Source: Tulasnella sp. 424 (taxonomy: Eukaryota > Basidiomycota > Agaricomycetes > Cantharellales > Tulasnellaceae). Taken from it: a stretch of 64,000 nucleotides of DNA. The stretch lies in NCBI GenBank assembly GCA_019633425.1, contig WSUB01000091.1:104378-168377 (forward strand). The letters are read 5' to 3'. This document shows, piece by piece, positions 9,484-21,252 of this stretch. Below the pieces are notes generated by a model, which saw nothing but the letters and a program-made list of their open reading frames with translations, did not search any database and was not told the DNA's origin. The first letter of the stretch is position 1. Each line of letters starts with the position of its first letter. The position numbers and the translations under genes were made by a program.

Positions 9484-11974
9484 CTACTGAGCGCCGTACT
9501 GCACGGGGCACAAAAATGAGGGCGTATGATTGGCCACCCTCTTCTGCATAATCTCCCCCCACTGATCCGCCTTCCCTTTCTCGACGCTCTTTCCCAACTC
9601 TTTAGCCCTCTTTCCCAACTCCCGTCTCTTCAGTTGCGCCTGCGCCGCATTCGGTTCTGGGTTAATAACGGCCACAGCATCATGATCTGACGGGTGAGTT
9701 TGTTCTGCAGCTTCGTCTGAAGGAGAAATGAGATCCGGCCGAGGGTTTTCTAGTGATTTTTCTAGAGCGGATTTCGATTTCCCTTTTTTAGAGAAGAGGG
9801 AGAAACCGGAGCCGCTTGAACCGCTTGAACCTCCTGAGATATCTGGGGGAAGGCAACCGCAGACGGAGTAGGGTACTCCGACATGGGCCTATCGCGCCGC
9901 GTCGGCTAGATTTCAAGGAAAGAGGTAAAAGTCTGTTGCATACCTTCCAAGCTTCTGCGGTTTTGTCGTACGCATCGGAAAGTGCCCCTTGGCTAACTTT
10001 GTCGTCGTGATCCGGTACCTACGAGGTATAAAGAAGTTCACATAACTAGGACGACCGCACCAATGACATGAGGAAACACGTACAATGCCGAGCACGTCTA
10101 TCAGCTTGCGACTGCAATGCAGCAGAATTTTATTCAGTGTGTACTTCATGGTCGAGGGAGATGAATCGAAACTCACTAAGAATCGCAGAGCAACTGATGG
10201 GTGTGCCAAGCAAGATCGATATCCTGACAGACCAGCATCCCGCGTCAGAGAAAATTCATTGTGAAACCACTCCCGGCACTCTTCTTTGGTACGTACCAAC
10301 GTCGGAACAGCGAAATTTCCTGGCGCAGAAGCCATAAGGTCCAAAAAGTGGTGATACCGCACCACGCAACGGGTCAAAGTATCGCGATCTTCCTCCCATC
10401 GAGCTTGCTCGGTGAATCCAAGATTAACCATCTTTCCGACAAAGTTCATTTGGCGGAGGACCTAGAATGAATGCATAGGCAGTATAGTCAGGTCAGGTTT
10501 ATGGCATATCGTGGAAGAGGAGGTGGACGAAGCTACTCACTGCGCTTGCCAAGTCGAGAGAGAATGGGCCTGGTTGGCGGTATGCCGATAAGATGATGTT
10601 TAGACTTCAAAAAAAAAAGTAGAGGACAAGGTCAACCTCTCAAATACGGACCTCCGATTCGGACATTTACTTACGGCCTCGGTGTAGTAACCCACGGCTG
10701 ATTCTTCCTCCCCAACATCCCAATCCTAGTGTAGTCTTCAACATCCTTCATCGTCCAACCAATTTGCTTCCCCCAAATTTCTGCTGGGGCTGGAACCATT
10801 CCCTCACGTAAGTTGAGAACTGTAACGTTTAGCGCCTGGGACCATTGCGTTTCGACAGGGACACCGGCGTGGTAGTCGAGTATGGTGTTCCTGAGAATAG
10901 AATTAAAATTGAAGGCGGAATCAATTGGAGGGCTTTATGAGACGTATGATGTAACGTACGCAAGGAAGAACCCGTCCGGGTTGACCATGCATTTCTCCAT
11001 ATCTTCGTAAAACCTCCGGACTCCAAGAGTCTATGGCGGGAGATATCGGACGGACAGGTTAGTGAGAATGGACGATGTCCGTCTATCGTTGCCGACTTAC
11101 CTCTCTATTAAATACGAATCGGCAATTATTGCAGATGCACCCGAAGTCTCGTTGGGCATATCCATCGCCTTTGTATGTGATCCATGGAATGCTGTTTGGC
11201 TGGGAGCAGTTTGGACAGTAGATAAGGACAGTTTCGTCGGCGGTCGTGTTCAGGGGATAGTCGAACGGTTGGCTGGTAAATGCGGTGAAGGCGGCTACGT
11301 GGCCTTCGGAAGGAGGAGACAGGAGCAATTTCTCGTGGTTAATTGAGCCCGCTAGCTGCATCAGCGGGAAAGACCTGCCGTGTTCAAGAACATGAGCTAG
11401 ATGTGATTGGTCCGGAAGATGAAGAGACTTACCCGATTCGAAGCAGACCCGGAAGCTTACGAAGACAGTCTTCATAGTACTTTCGTGGGTTGAGCATGTA
11501 TGTGTGCCACACCATGATTACATCCAACGGGGGAACTTCATTCGGAGTCAACACTTTCCGCCCTTCTCCAAGAGCCTCTTCCTGCCCTTCCCCACCAATC
11601 ATTCGAACGGCCCATTGCTCAAAGCGGTACACAGCTCGCTGAAGGAAGACTGCCCATCGCTCGTCAGGCCCCATAGGAATGTCCACCTTCCCTTTAAACG
11701 TCCGGACTTCCTCGCGGAGACGATGGAAAGCGCCAAGTAAGACTAGGTGAGCCTCAAGATCCGACGGCATGACCTGAGGTTTGAGATATTGATTATTGAT
11801 CTTGAAGTGGTTGGGGAGCTTGCCATCGATGCCTTGAGAGGGTACGAAAATGCTAGGAGGTGCGCTGGTACCGTCGTATCCTGGCAAGGCATCTGGACCT
11901 CCGCCCACTGGAGGTGCGGCGTAAGCTGGCGCTTCGACGGGTGCACTGGTGTAAGAAGGAGGAGGTGCTGCCAT
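9484..11974 (-). CDS. GRDP-like (DUF1399) protein, ten exons
   Basis: Exons (minus): 11433..11974, 11101..11374, 10960..11030, 10675..10890, 10541..10604, 10297..10461, 10177..10223, 10084..10111, 9944..10018, 9484..9888. All junctions are GT-AG and in phase, giving 628 residues. A proline/alanine-rich N-terminus (1-45) is followed by the family signature LDVIMVWHTYMLNPRKYYED (about 150-170) and a second one, DIDLAWHTHQL (445-455). A cysteine cluster in exon 2 (CPNC...CICNNC) could bind zinc. The C-terminus carries PYSVCGCLP, a serine/lysine-rich stretch and a basic region, ending VQYGAQ. These signatures match the glycine-rich-domain-protein-like family; its biochemical role in fungi is unclear. 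Single copy here apart from the fragment at 12770. The promoter should lie right of 11974. Confidence 0.85.
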
Positions 11975-12769
11975 GGCCTGGCTGTTGAGGCCGATCAGGT
12001 TGAGGAGATCGACGCTTATAAGGCGTTTGCGGAAAATAAGAGACGAGGACTTTCCGAAGCGGCACTGCCTCGCGGATTTTCTATAATGACCAAAACGTCC
12101 CGTCTTTTGTGCTTTTTCTCCTCCTTAACACCGCTTTAACAAGGGGTTTTGTGTAAGATATACCGCGACTCTCGAAATGACTTGAGGGCATTTTGCTCTG
12201 GAAACGGAAAAGTGATTTGGATTGGTCCAATGGAACGCCAAGAGACGGAGATGCGTGAGTATTGCTCACGTGGACCTTGGAAAACCCCTCTGTCTGGAAG
12301 GAAGAACTTACGAGTTTCTTCCTATCCAACTTCATATTTTGATGTCGCTGTTTGTGATGTGTGATTCGGCTTGGCCTTAACGACAGCCAAGCCAGTCCAC
12401 TACGCGGGTTCAAAGAGTCGGCCTTGGCGTACAGCATATTTCACACGAGCGGGGGCAAATCCGAAGGACTTCCGATTCTCTATCTAAAGCTGGAGAGGTG
12501 GTATCGGTCCGAGTGTCGGTCAAACGCACAACAAGCGGGTGAGGACATAAGCAATCATTTCCGGGTCTAATGGGGCACCCTCACATATACGGTATTTATG
12601 CCAACGGTGATGCATCTTCGTGCAAAATATTCACGAAGCTTCTTCTCATTTCACTTGTACCAGTGCTTTTAAATTACAGCGGGCAAATGGAAGCGGCACA
12701 CTGCGTAACTTCCCCTAGAAACACAAGAGAGCGATCCTAGATTTGCAAGTGACGCTGTGATGGGTAAAG
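11975..12769. other. Upstream region of the GRDP-like gene; no gene seen
   Basis: Presumed promoter side of the GRDP-like gene. Open frames on both strands (for example 12081..12437 minus, 12149..12364 plus) are short, unrelated to anything in the window and lack supporting exons. Confidence 0.4.
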
Positions 12770-12955
12770 CGGACGCTTCTTCCTATCCTCCCCTGCCAGT
12801 CATCCGAATGGCCCGTTGTTCAAAATGATAGACATGACGTCGGAGGAATACAGCCCATCGTTTGTCAGGCTTGATGGCGATGTCCGCTTTCCCTCCTCCC
12901 CGTCGGACCTCGACTGGGATTTGAAGATCGCTGACAAAGGCAGCAAAGTACGGGC
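12770..12955 (-). pseudogene. Decayed GRDP-like fragment
   Basis: In one minus-strand frame this reads KADIAIKPDKRWAVFL...VYHFEQRAIRMTGRGG, aligning with residues about 95-130 of the intact GRDP-like protein (KVDIPMGPDERWAVFLQRAV). The frame then meets TAG where the intact gene has CAG, and the WHTYMLNP signature is absent. A relic of a second GRDP-like copy. Confidence 0.7.
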
Positions 12956-13596
12956 TTGAATGTCTTCTTCGCCGATGCTGATCCAGATGGCAAGGGCTTC
13001 GGTAGCCGCATCCTCAGCCTCAGGGTGCCTGCGCTGGGCATGGGTGTTTGCTGAGTAATAGGAGTGTTCGAGCTTTGCTGTGGCTACATTGGTCGCTATA
13101 AAGCATTGTAAGACTGTATAATGAGTTCACGGTGCCGAGGAGGTCTCCAACGCGAGAGTAGATTTTGCGGGTGTCTTTGGAAGCCGTCAGCCTCGCTGCC
13201 CCGAGACTGAGCATTATAAACTGTCCCCATGCCATACAACGCGTGTGCAGCGTCCAGGTCATTGCCGATACGAGACTAGTTGTCGTGAGCTTCCGTAGCT
13301 CCGTGATTGGTCTGAGGGAGAGGAAAGGTAAGAATTCAAAACATGATGTTATCGTGCAAGTAATTGTATTTTGTACCGAAGGGGGGAAGCCGGCTCACCG
13401 GGTTTGGACTTCGTGAGGGTTCCAGGTGTAAACGGGCCGAGCGTGAGGCATGAGGGAGAGTACACCCGATGCACCCCCACCCCCCAACCTGCTGGTACTT
13501 GTTGGGGGATGGCTGATTGGTTAAAGAAAAATCGGCGTGACAATGATGAGGTTGTGTGCTGACTGGTGAGGAAAATAGATAACGGAGAAGGATGTC
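12956..13596. other. Gene-free stretch
   Basis: Between the GRDP-like relic and HOG1 fragment 2. A minus-strand open frame at 13020..13262 has no recognisable domain and no splice partners. No gene is supported. Confidence 0.35.
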
Positions 13597-14178
13597 GGCG
13601 TCGTTGAAGCTCCGGTGGGTGCCACGGGTTCGTCGGTCGGGTCATGGTATGGAGAGACGTATTCGTGGGCGAGCGATTGTATCTACCCGCTTTCGAGGGT
13701 CGAAGATCAACATCTTCTCGAGGAAGTCGAGGGCTAGATATGAAAATCGAAGTTAATAAATTGCGTCTCTCCACCCAATAGTCATCCACCCACCGACTGG
13801 GTCTTGTGTCTTGAACCGCTCGCTGAACAGAATGCTTTCGCGCTTGGGGGGACTTTGCACGAAGCGGAGTGTCAAGAAGTGAGGGTGGTCTTACTCAACG
13901 GACCGATTTTCGGGTGCAAGCGTGAAAAACCTACATTCTCGCTGCAAATGGTTTTGATGACGTCATCACCAGGAGTGCCCAAAAGTTCAGTGATGATCGA
14001 GAATAGGTTACCGTCTCAGCTAGAGGTCGACTTCCCGGTCATAGTGCCAGGGAACAACGGTTTGCCCTCAGCATTTCAGCAAAAATGCATCCAGTCCTCC
14101 AGATGTCGACAGCAACGTCGTATTGCTACCATGTAAGCATGATCTCTGGAGCTCTGCAGTAGCGCCTTGAGACGTACG
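13597..14178 (-). pseudogene. HOG1 MAP kinase pseudogene fragment 2 (exons 8-11)
   Basis: The minus strand matches HOG1 exons 8, 9, 10 and the start of exon 11 (compare 32010-32635), with small deletions: about 18 nt are lost from exon 11 near 13612, exon 8 is truncated at 14178, and the exon 8/9 junction is damaged. It carries the same TGG-TAG nonsense (CAG in HOG1) as fragment 1. It abuts group B flank at 14179. No intact kinase frame remains. Confidence 0.85.
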
Positions 14179-14704
14179 CAAAGAACGTTCGGCATCAATG
14201 CAGTCGACACGATTTGTCCCAACTCCACGCAGAGGGTGGGTGTGTAGGTGCACACCGGGGGAGAATGTGAGAGGAGCCCGTTTGGGAAGCGAAAAGTTAG
14301 TTGTCCCCGCAAAGAGCCCCAGCTTACGGCACTCAGCGGTGGCGAAACACTCCCTTTCTAAAGTCTGCAATTCCAACAAGGGAAAGAGCCGTTCATTACC
14401 TGTACACAAAACGCATCCATAGAGACGGGGATGAAAGTAGGGCGGATCCCAGCCCTGGATACTTCCTCGAATAATGTGGCGAATGTGTAGAGGAACACCG
14501 TCTGTCTTATTTCCGTCTCCGGCGTACCACTTCAGGGATTTCTCGTTATCTGAACATTGTGGGAGGCATACGTACTGTAGAGGGCGTCCGATGCTGGTCA
14601 TGGTGACGGTCGGTCGGTCCTTTCTGGAATTTGCCCCTGAAACAATCGCACGCCACATCGAAATGCCCGAACACGACGTGTACAAAGCAAAGGAAATGGG
14701 TAAA
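14179..14704 (-). repeat. Group B 3' flank repeat, copy 3
   Basis: Downstream of B3, fused directly to HOG1 fragment 2. Core tract at 14212-14285 matches 5372-5440. About 0.5 kb of the flank is kept here against 0.9 kb at B2, so the HOG1 fragment has replaced the distal part. Confidence 0.6.
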
Positions 14705-16254
14705 TCATCTACTGAGTGTTACATTGAGAGCCACAGAATTATCGTCCGAATTTCCAGTTCTATCAGAACTCACGACATGCAGCCCAGGCCACAGGTTTCG
14801 AAGTATCATCGATAACCCCGTCTCAGTCATGTCCTCTAGTGCCGTACAGGTGACCTCCAGCTTCTCCATTACATGACTCGTAGGCCTCGCTCTGTCATCC
14901 AGCTCGAACGTGGGGGTTTTTCTTCCTTGGGCGTCGACGGTAACGCAGAGCCGCCGCAGGGCCGGACATTTTGTTGCAAGGAGCTGCAGGTGCGAAATCC
15001 CTAATAAATCGGCTTCATAAGCGGAAGACAAGGTAGGTCTGATTTCCAACGTCATGATCTTTGACCACGCTTCTGCCATATCTTCGAAAAGGCTCCCCCA
15101 GCCGGCCGGGAAACGCAATTCTCTACCGACAATGCGAAGAATTTCGATATCCCTGCATGTTAGCACGTGACGGAGATCCCCCATGGATACTGGTACTTCC
15201 GACTCCAGGTGTAATGTTTTGAGGTGGATGAACCTTCTGGAGGATACGAGGCATTGGGAGAGGAGGGACGCATCCCCCTATCCTGACCTTATAGCTTGGG
15301 CTCGCGGAGATTTATCGACGACCATTTGTACACTGCGCGTGTTTTCTGATCCTGCGTAGCTGAGGGCTACATCGATGAAGGGAGGTGGACCGCTAATGTT
15401 GACCGTTTCCAAACCCGGAAAGAGGAGATGCGGGGCTTGCTGGATAGTGAAGGTGTTTCTGAGAGTGCGGAGATCCATATGGCGAAGGCCCGGGAGCTCT
15501 CCTGCGGCGTTGAGAACCCTTATAACATCGGAACCCAATCCGAGGTGGATGTTCACCGTGTGGATGTCTGGGTGCGACTGGAGAACTTGAGACATGCTTG
15601 CGCGCACGTCTGGACTGGAGCAGCTCAATCCATTGATAGAGAAGGATCTGAAGTTCGGGAGCTTTATATCCTCGGCCAGCATTTGAAGTATCCGCCGGAC
15701 AGAGGGCTCTGAATCCTGCCTGCTGAAGCCAATTCGTATCGCAGAGACGGTCTGAGGCAGGAAGAGGGACAGGAGTTCTAAACTTGGTCCACCGACAGGC
15801 AGGGGCGAATAAATCTTCAGCGTTGTAGACGACAGTTTAGGGAAGATGGGCGTGCGTGGCTGGTCAGAGAGGAGTGACAGACTGGTTTCCAAAGTCTGGG
15901 GTCTGAGAAAGACTGAGAGACTCTTGATGTATTTTGAGTGAAGGCAGAACCGTTCCCATTCCGACTCTTGCAGACGTCTATGCGGGGCGAGTGCCTTTCG
16001 GACAATAGTCTGTTAGGCTATGTGTTTTCTCAGCTAGAAAGTGACCCACCACAACGTCATTATTGTAGCGCCAATCCAATTGAGTCTTACGTAATAGGTT
16101 TAGGAGGATGGAGAAGTCATCGATATCTCTCCAAATATGGGCGAGTGCCGCCAACCAAAAGCTCCGACAGACAGTGGCCGCCTTAGCTGCGTCACGGATG
16201 GCAAGGAAGTCAAATGAGGTCTACGAGTTCAGGGATGTTCCATATACGGTGCAT
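14705..16254 (-). pseudogene. Group B F-box-like/LRR pseudogene (B3)
   Basis: Full-length B gene with two disabling lesions. Near 16213 the F-box motif has lost two T residues (CTCATTTGACTTC against CTCATTTTTGACTTC in B2), shifting frame after codon 14. An in-frame TAG lies at 15278..15280, in the segment QAIRSG*GDASL. Otherwise exon 1, a 55-nt intron (GTGGGT...GAAAG), and exon 2 (QESEWERFCLHSKYIKSL onward to the stop at 14705) are open and well conserved, so inactivation is recent. Confidence 0.85.
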
Positions 16255-16489
16255 GGGAGGTTTTCCTGATGCCCTTGGGACCGGTGGTCGCTTGCGCGTG
16301 ACGCGGCTGCGGATAGAAGTCTGACGTGGTCGACGTCGGTGGTTCCCGTCACCGCGAAATGCGGGTGCACAAACAAGCGCACGCCACCGGAGCGCGGCAG
16401 CGCAGTCGGCAGACATCAGCGATGCCCACTACTACCAAAAGGTCAAGCACCACATCAGCAAAAACCGAATCACCTACCACCTGCAAGTT
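16255..16489 (-). promoter_or_regulatory. B3 upstream region with A-type LRR relic
   Basis: Directly upstream of the B3 ATG. At 16424..16477 the minus strand reads VGDSVFADVVLDLLVVVG, again resembling group A exon 2. It continues into the B4 3' flank. Confidence 0.45.
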
Positions 16490-17678
16490 TTTCATTGTGG
16501 GTGACTAGGTGGCGCTCCGCTGTGTTAAACAGTGGGTGGCCCTCGCGTAAACTCAGACCGTGGCTACTGATGGGTACGACGGTGGACGTGAGGATCCACC
16601 ATCGGAAATTTGCGAAGTGTTTATCTGAGAGTCAAAGTATAGCCACCTATGGGAGGAGAGGGTCTGCCCTGGCCGCGCTCATCCGAAGACGTCGAGTGAT
16701 TGGGCGCCCTGAAGTTGCGAGCACGAAGCAGTCCCTGCAATGATGCGAACCTTCGATGCAGAGAGCGTTCGGCGTGAATGCGGTTGAACATATGCTCTGG
16801 CTTTATGCGGAGGATGGGTGGGAGGTGCACCCTACTGCAGGATCACTTGAACTCGGTTAGCGAGCGAAAAAGTTGGTAAACCCCGGAAAGAGTCCCCCTT
16901 TGACGGCACCAAGTGGAGAAACGCACACGAGATCTACCTGAAGTCGCTAACTTCGACGAGTGGCAAACTCGGTTATTAAAGAGGTTGCGAATTAGAGCAT
17001 GCTCCAAATTCGACGTGCGAATACCAGCATACCGTATTTATATTCCAGGCGTTGCGTCGAATCTGCCCTCTGTATTCACATCCTAAATGTCATGCAAGTC
17101 ATATACAAGCGAAACTGATTCATTGCCATCCATTATATCGAGTAATTGGGCGAACACGTAATGTCTCAACGGGCGAGGGTTTGGAGCACGGCCGTGAAAG
17201 GGTGGAGTTCGCACGTCGAATTTGGAGCATGCTCTAATTCGCAACCTCTCTATTAGCGGTACATAGAACGATTCCAATAGCGACGGAAATGAACGGAGGT
17301 CAATACCAGCCTTGGAAGGTTCCCAGAAAAGTGTGGCGAGTGGGTCGAGAGGGACACCGTCTGTCTCATCCCCATCTCCGGCATGCCGATCTAGGGAATC
17401 GGTATCTGCGCACCGGGCAAGAACGCGAAGGAGACGTCCAGTTTGGGACCTCATCCCTCAAACAATCGCACGCCACGTCCGAATGAAACATCGGTACCCA
17501 CCTCCAACTAATGCATGAGTGCTACTTGTTCGAGGACCTTAAGCTTCTATCGAGATGGTAACTAATTGAACCATATACCAAGGAGCAACACTTATGTCAA
17601 ACCGCTAACATCTCATCAACCCGAGAAACCAGACCTATAAGTAAGATGACATGTACAGAGCAAAGGATATGACGTCCG
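16490..17678 (-). repeat. Group B 3' flank repeat, copy 4 (with MITE insertion)
   Basis: Downstream of B4; collinear with the flanks at 5085-5988 and 7770-8437 except for a 272-bp insertion at 16979..17250. No coding frame is conserved. Confidence 0.6.
16979..17250. mobile_element. MITE-like element with 40-bp perfect terminal inverted repeats
   Basis: Left arm 16981..17020 and right arm 17209..17248 are exact reverse complements over 40 bp (GAGGTTGCGAATTAGAGCAT at the left end). The 272-bp element is bordered by TATTA on both sides (16974..16978 and 17251..17255), a likely 5-bp target duplication. The paralogous B flank near 8240-8256 lacks the insert and reads straight through. The internal ~190 bp has no coding frame, so any transposase would act in trans; the superfamily cannot be told. 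Confidence 0.85.
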
Positions 17679-19218
17679 CTATCTACCGGAGGCCACAAGC
17701 GTTACAGTGAGGGTCACCAAATGGTTGTTCAAGTCTCTCGTTTTATCAGAACGCACAACATGCAGCCCCGGCCACATGTTTCGGAGTACGATTACCAACC
17801 ACATCTCAGTCACGTCCTCTCGCAACATACATGTTACCTCCAGCTCCTGCATTGCATTATTTACGGACCTCGCACCCTTATCCAGCTCGAACATGGGGGT
17901 TTTCTCTCCACGCGCATCGACAGCAGTGCGGAACCGCCGCAGGGCTTGACATTCTGTTGCAATGAGCTGCAGGTGCGAAAGCCCTAATAAATTGGGTTGG
18001 TTGGGGTAACACCAGGTGGGCATGATTTCCAACGTCCTGAGCCGCGGCCACGCCGTTGCCATCTTTTCGAAGAGGTTTCCCCAGGTATCCGAGGGAAGGA
18101 AATGTTCGGCGACGATGCGGAGGTTTTCGATATTCCGGCATGTTAGAATGTGGTGAAGATCCCCCAGGGATACTGGTACTTCCGACTCCAGGTCTAAAGT
18201 TTCGAGGTGAATGAACCTTTCAATGGAGCCAAGGCATCTGGAGAAATGGAACGTGTCTTGGGCCTCCTGTTGTCGACCATACACAATCATCTGCACACTA
18301 CACATGTTTTCCGATCCTGTACAGTCGAGGACTGCATTGATGAAGGGAAGGGGACCGGCCATGTTGATCGTTTCCAACGCCGGAAATAGGAGACACGGAG
18401 CTTGCTGAGTAGTGAAAGCGCTTCTTATAACGCAGGAATCCAGGTGGCGAAGGCCCTGAAGCTCTCCTGCGGCGTTAAGAACCTCCATAACATCGGATCC
18501 CGATTGGAGTTGGATGTTCAGCGCCTGGATGCCTGTGTGTGACCGGAGAACTTGAGAAATGTTTGCGGTCACGTGTGGACTGGAACAATCCATTTCATCG
18601 ACAGAAAAGGATTTGAGGTTTGGGAGTTTGATATCCTTGGCCAGGATTTGAAGGATCCGTCCGTCCAGTGGCTCTGCCTCCCACCCGGTAAAGTAGATTC
18701 GCACCTTGGAGACGGTATGAGGAAAGAAAAGCGATATGAGGTTTAGATCTATATCTTTCTGACACAAGCGAATCCCTAGCGTCGTAGATGATAGATTGGG
18801 GAGGATCGGCGTGAGTGGCAGATCTGGGAGAAGTGGGAGCCAGTCTCTCAAAGTCTCAGGGTCAAGGGAGATTGAGAGACTCTTGATGTATTTTGAGTGA
18901 AGGAGGAGACGTTCCCAGTCCGGCTCTTCTAGGCGTCTTCTCGGGGTGGATGCCTTTTAATCGAGGGCCTATTAGCTAGTGCTCTTTTACAACCGGAAAG
19001 GGACGAACCACAACGTCGTCATGATAGCTTGCGGACAGTTTATCCTGAGGTAATAGCTTTAAGAGCTTAGAGAATGTGTTGATGTCTCTCCAAATGTGGG
19101 CGAGTGCGACCAACCAGAAGCTGCGACAGACAGTGGAGGCTGCCGCAGCTGCGTCGTGGATGGCAAGGAAGTCGAATACCAGTTCTAAGAGCTCAGGGAT
19201 GTTCCATATGCGATGCAT
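17679..19218 (-). CDS. Group B F-box-like/LRR protein (B4)
   Basis: Exons 19009..19218 (70 codons) and 17679..18953 give 494 residues. The 55-nt intron 18954..19008 (GTTCGT...TTAAAAG, branch GCTAAT) contains a stop and shifts frame if kept, so it must be spliced; this repairs what otherwise looks like a frameshift. F-box-like N-terminus MHRIWNIPELLELVFDFL with VCRSFW and HIWRDI; exon 2 starts ASTPRRRLEEPDWERLLLHS; leucine-rich body; LRNMWPGLHVVRSD near the end. An in-frame ATG at 19314 would add an unconserved leader and was not used. Likely SCF receptor. Confidence 0.8.
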
Positions 19219-19550
19219 GGTAGACGCTATGGTGTCTTTGCGACCGCTGTTTGCGGTGGATGATCGTAATGGAGGATAGAAGTCTGACTTGATCCGAGTC
19301 GTCTCACCGTGCATAAGTATTACTCATGCCATCAAAGCGTTCCGAAGCAGTTAGCAGACCATATTTCGATCACTAACATGGCATGCATATCTACAAAGTA
19401 CTTTTACCCACCCTCAAAGTTTTTTATACCGACTCCGACGGCATGTAAATAGCGAAAGTCGTTACGTATGTGTAAACAGACTCGTCGTAATAGAGTACTC
19501 TCAAGGATAATCTACAATCTATAACGCGGAGAGAGGTCAGGCGTCGTGCG
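19219..19550. other. Spacer between B4 and A2
   Basis: The left part is the B4 upstream region. From about 19430 the sequence matches the 3' flank of group A genes (GGACTCGTAACA-type tract, AACACGGAGAGAG). No gene. Confidence 0.5.
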
Positions 19551-21079
19551 TTATTTAGGTCCTTTGACAAGAAGGGCATTAACTTCACCCCACACCGGCC
19601 CAATGTGAGAGTCATCCGACCACTTGACCAACCGAAGCTTTGGCCACCATGCTCGGAAAATGGCCGCAATCAACTTCGCTTCCGAGTCCACCTGCGATGA
19701 AGCTACATCTAATTCTTCTAACGCCTCGTTTTCCACTGCTGCTGGAGTAGTCCAGTCGAACGTCGGGTTCCCTTCCGCGGTTGCGTCCACAGAAACGCAG
19801 AGTTTACGAAGAGTCCGAAACCTCGTTGCGATGCGGTGAAGGTGATGAATAGGTATATGGGAAATCCCCTGTACGTGTTCAGAGAGGGAATTGAGTGTCA
19901 GCTCTTGTAGACGTGGCAGGGCGTCGGCCATTCGTTCGAGGTCTGCCTCAGTGATATCCAGCGAGCCACCCCGTATGGCGACGACCCGGAAAACCTCCAG
20001 CTCCCTACATCCCACAAACATACTAACTGCGCTCCAAGGCACCTTTATCTCCAACCGGAGCTCCAAATATTTGAGGCGGGTAAATTGGCCGATGGAATGG
20101 AGGCAATCTGCGAATTGGGTTTCATCCTTAGCACTCGCGGTAAGCCTGAAATACAAGCTCCTCATATTCTTCGCTACCGGAAGGCCTAGCACCGCATCAA
20201 CAAAAGCCGGATCACCAGCCACTTTGATTTTTGTCAGCGCGCCAAGCGACCCTCGGGGAAGGATACGAATGTTTGGCGCTTGGTTTATCCCACTTCCCGA
20301 GGAATGAGTGAGCGAGATGTGATCGAGATGGGGAAGCTCTCCAGCCGACCGAAGGATTTGCGCGGTCTCCTTGGATGGCCTGGCACCCCTTACTGTAAGT
20401 TTCTGGATGCTCCGATGCGATAGAATAACTTGAGAGATTGCTTGACCAAGGGAAACAAAACTTGTTGTGACCGAGAGCCTGGTGAGTTCGGGGAGGGAGA
20501 TGTCGTTGGCGATCGAGTTTAGGATCGCCTCAGCGAGTGCCTTAGGTCTCCGATAAATGCGCAGCTCTATGCTTGACACATTCGAAGGGAGAAAGACCCT
20601 CATCAACTCCACGCTTGGTATCGGCACTTCTCCCATAAACCCTATCCGAATACGCCTTAAGGCCGGGAAAACTGGCGTTGAAGGGCGGTTTGAAAGGAAG
20701 TCCAGTAAAAGGAAATCGTTGGTTAGGATCCCGATCTCGGTGGTGTGCTGTGTGTGGAGCAGAGCCCTTTCCCAATCGGCATCATGCAATGTTCGTTTAA
20801 TGCGCTGGATTAAGACAAAGTCACTTATTTTGCACCAGCTGCAACGCTTCAGCGCAGCCAACTCACCCCAGTAATAGTGTTTTCTTTGGTGTACGTCGTC
20901 ACCGCATCTTCTGGTAACAGACGGACAACATGGTGAAGATGGTCGACATGCCGCCATATGAGCGGCAGCACATTCATCCAGAGAATCTGACAGACTTGAG
21001 CCGTCGTCCCTTGATCCTTGAGACCAAGGAGCTTAAGTATCAGATGTACGAGCTCCGGAATTTGCCAAAGTGAGTGCAT
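19551..21079 (-). CDS. Group A F-box-like/LRR protein (A2)
   Basis: Exons 20867..21079 (71 codons) and 19551..20804, total 488 residues; intron 20805..20866, 62 nt, GTGAGT...AATCCAG, phase 0. F-box-like MHSLWQIPELVHLILKLL with VCQILWMNVLPLIWRHV. Exon 2 begins RIKRTLHDADWERALLHTQH and ends FRAWWPKLRLVKWSDDSHIG. Its C-terminal half (SLDITEADLERMADALPR, ISHIPIHHL) is shared only with A6, while its N-terminal half (NDFLLLDFL, STPVFPALRR) resembles A3 and A7. A TATA box lies 164 nt upstream. Confidence 0.82.
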
Positions 21080-21242
21080 TTCGGACGGGGTGGGTGGTAG
21101 CGATTGGTTGAGTCGTGGCCTTTAAATTTGTTCCCAGCGTTGCCCGAACCGTGGTAGTAGGTACCTTGCACACGCCATCGTCTCAACGCGCTCAACAATG
21201 GCCCCCACACGTGTCTAGCGCACGGAGCTCTCTCAATTACAA

Positions 21243-21252
21243 CTATTTATAG
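21243..21252 (-). promoter_or_regulatory. TATA box of A2
   Basis: CTATAAATAG on the minus strand, 164 nt before the A2 ATG, inside a block conserved upstream of A2, A3, A4 and A6 (TTGGCTATAAATAGTTGTAA). Confidence 0.65.

Noticed and set aside
13020..13789. Minus-strand open frames 13020..13262 and 13349..13789.
   Set aside because: No recognisable domain; the second runs into HOG1 fragment 2 in a non-kinase frame.
18954..19008. Apparent stop plus frameshift in B4 between the F-box and the LRR part.
   Set aside because: A 55-nt GT-AG intron at the position shared by all groups restores frame exactly, so B4 is treated as intact.
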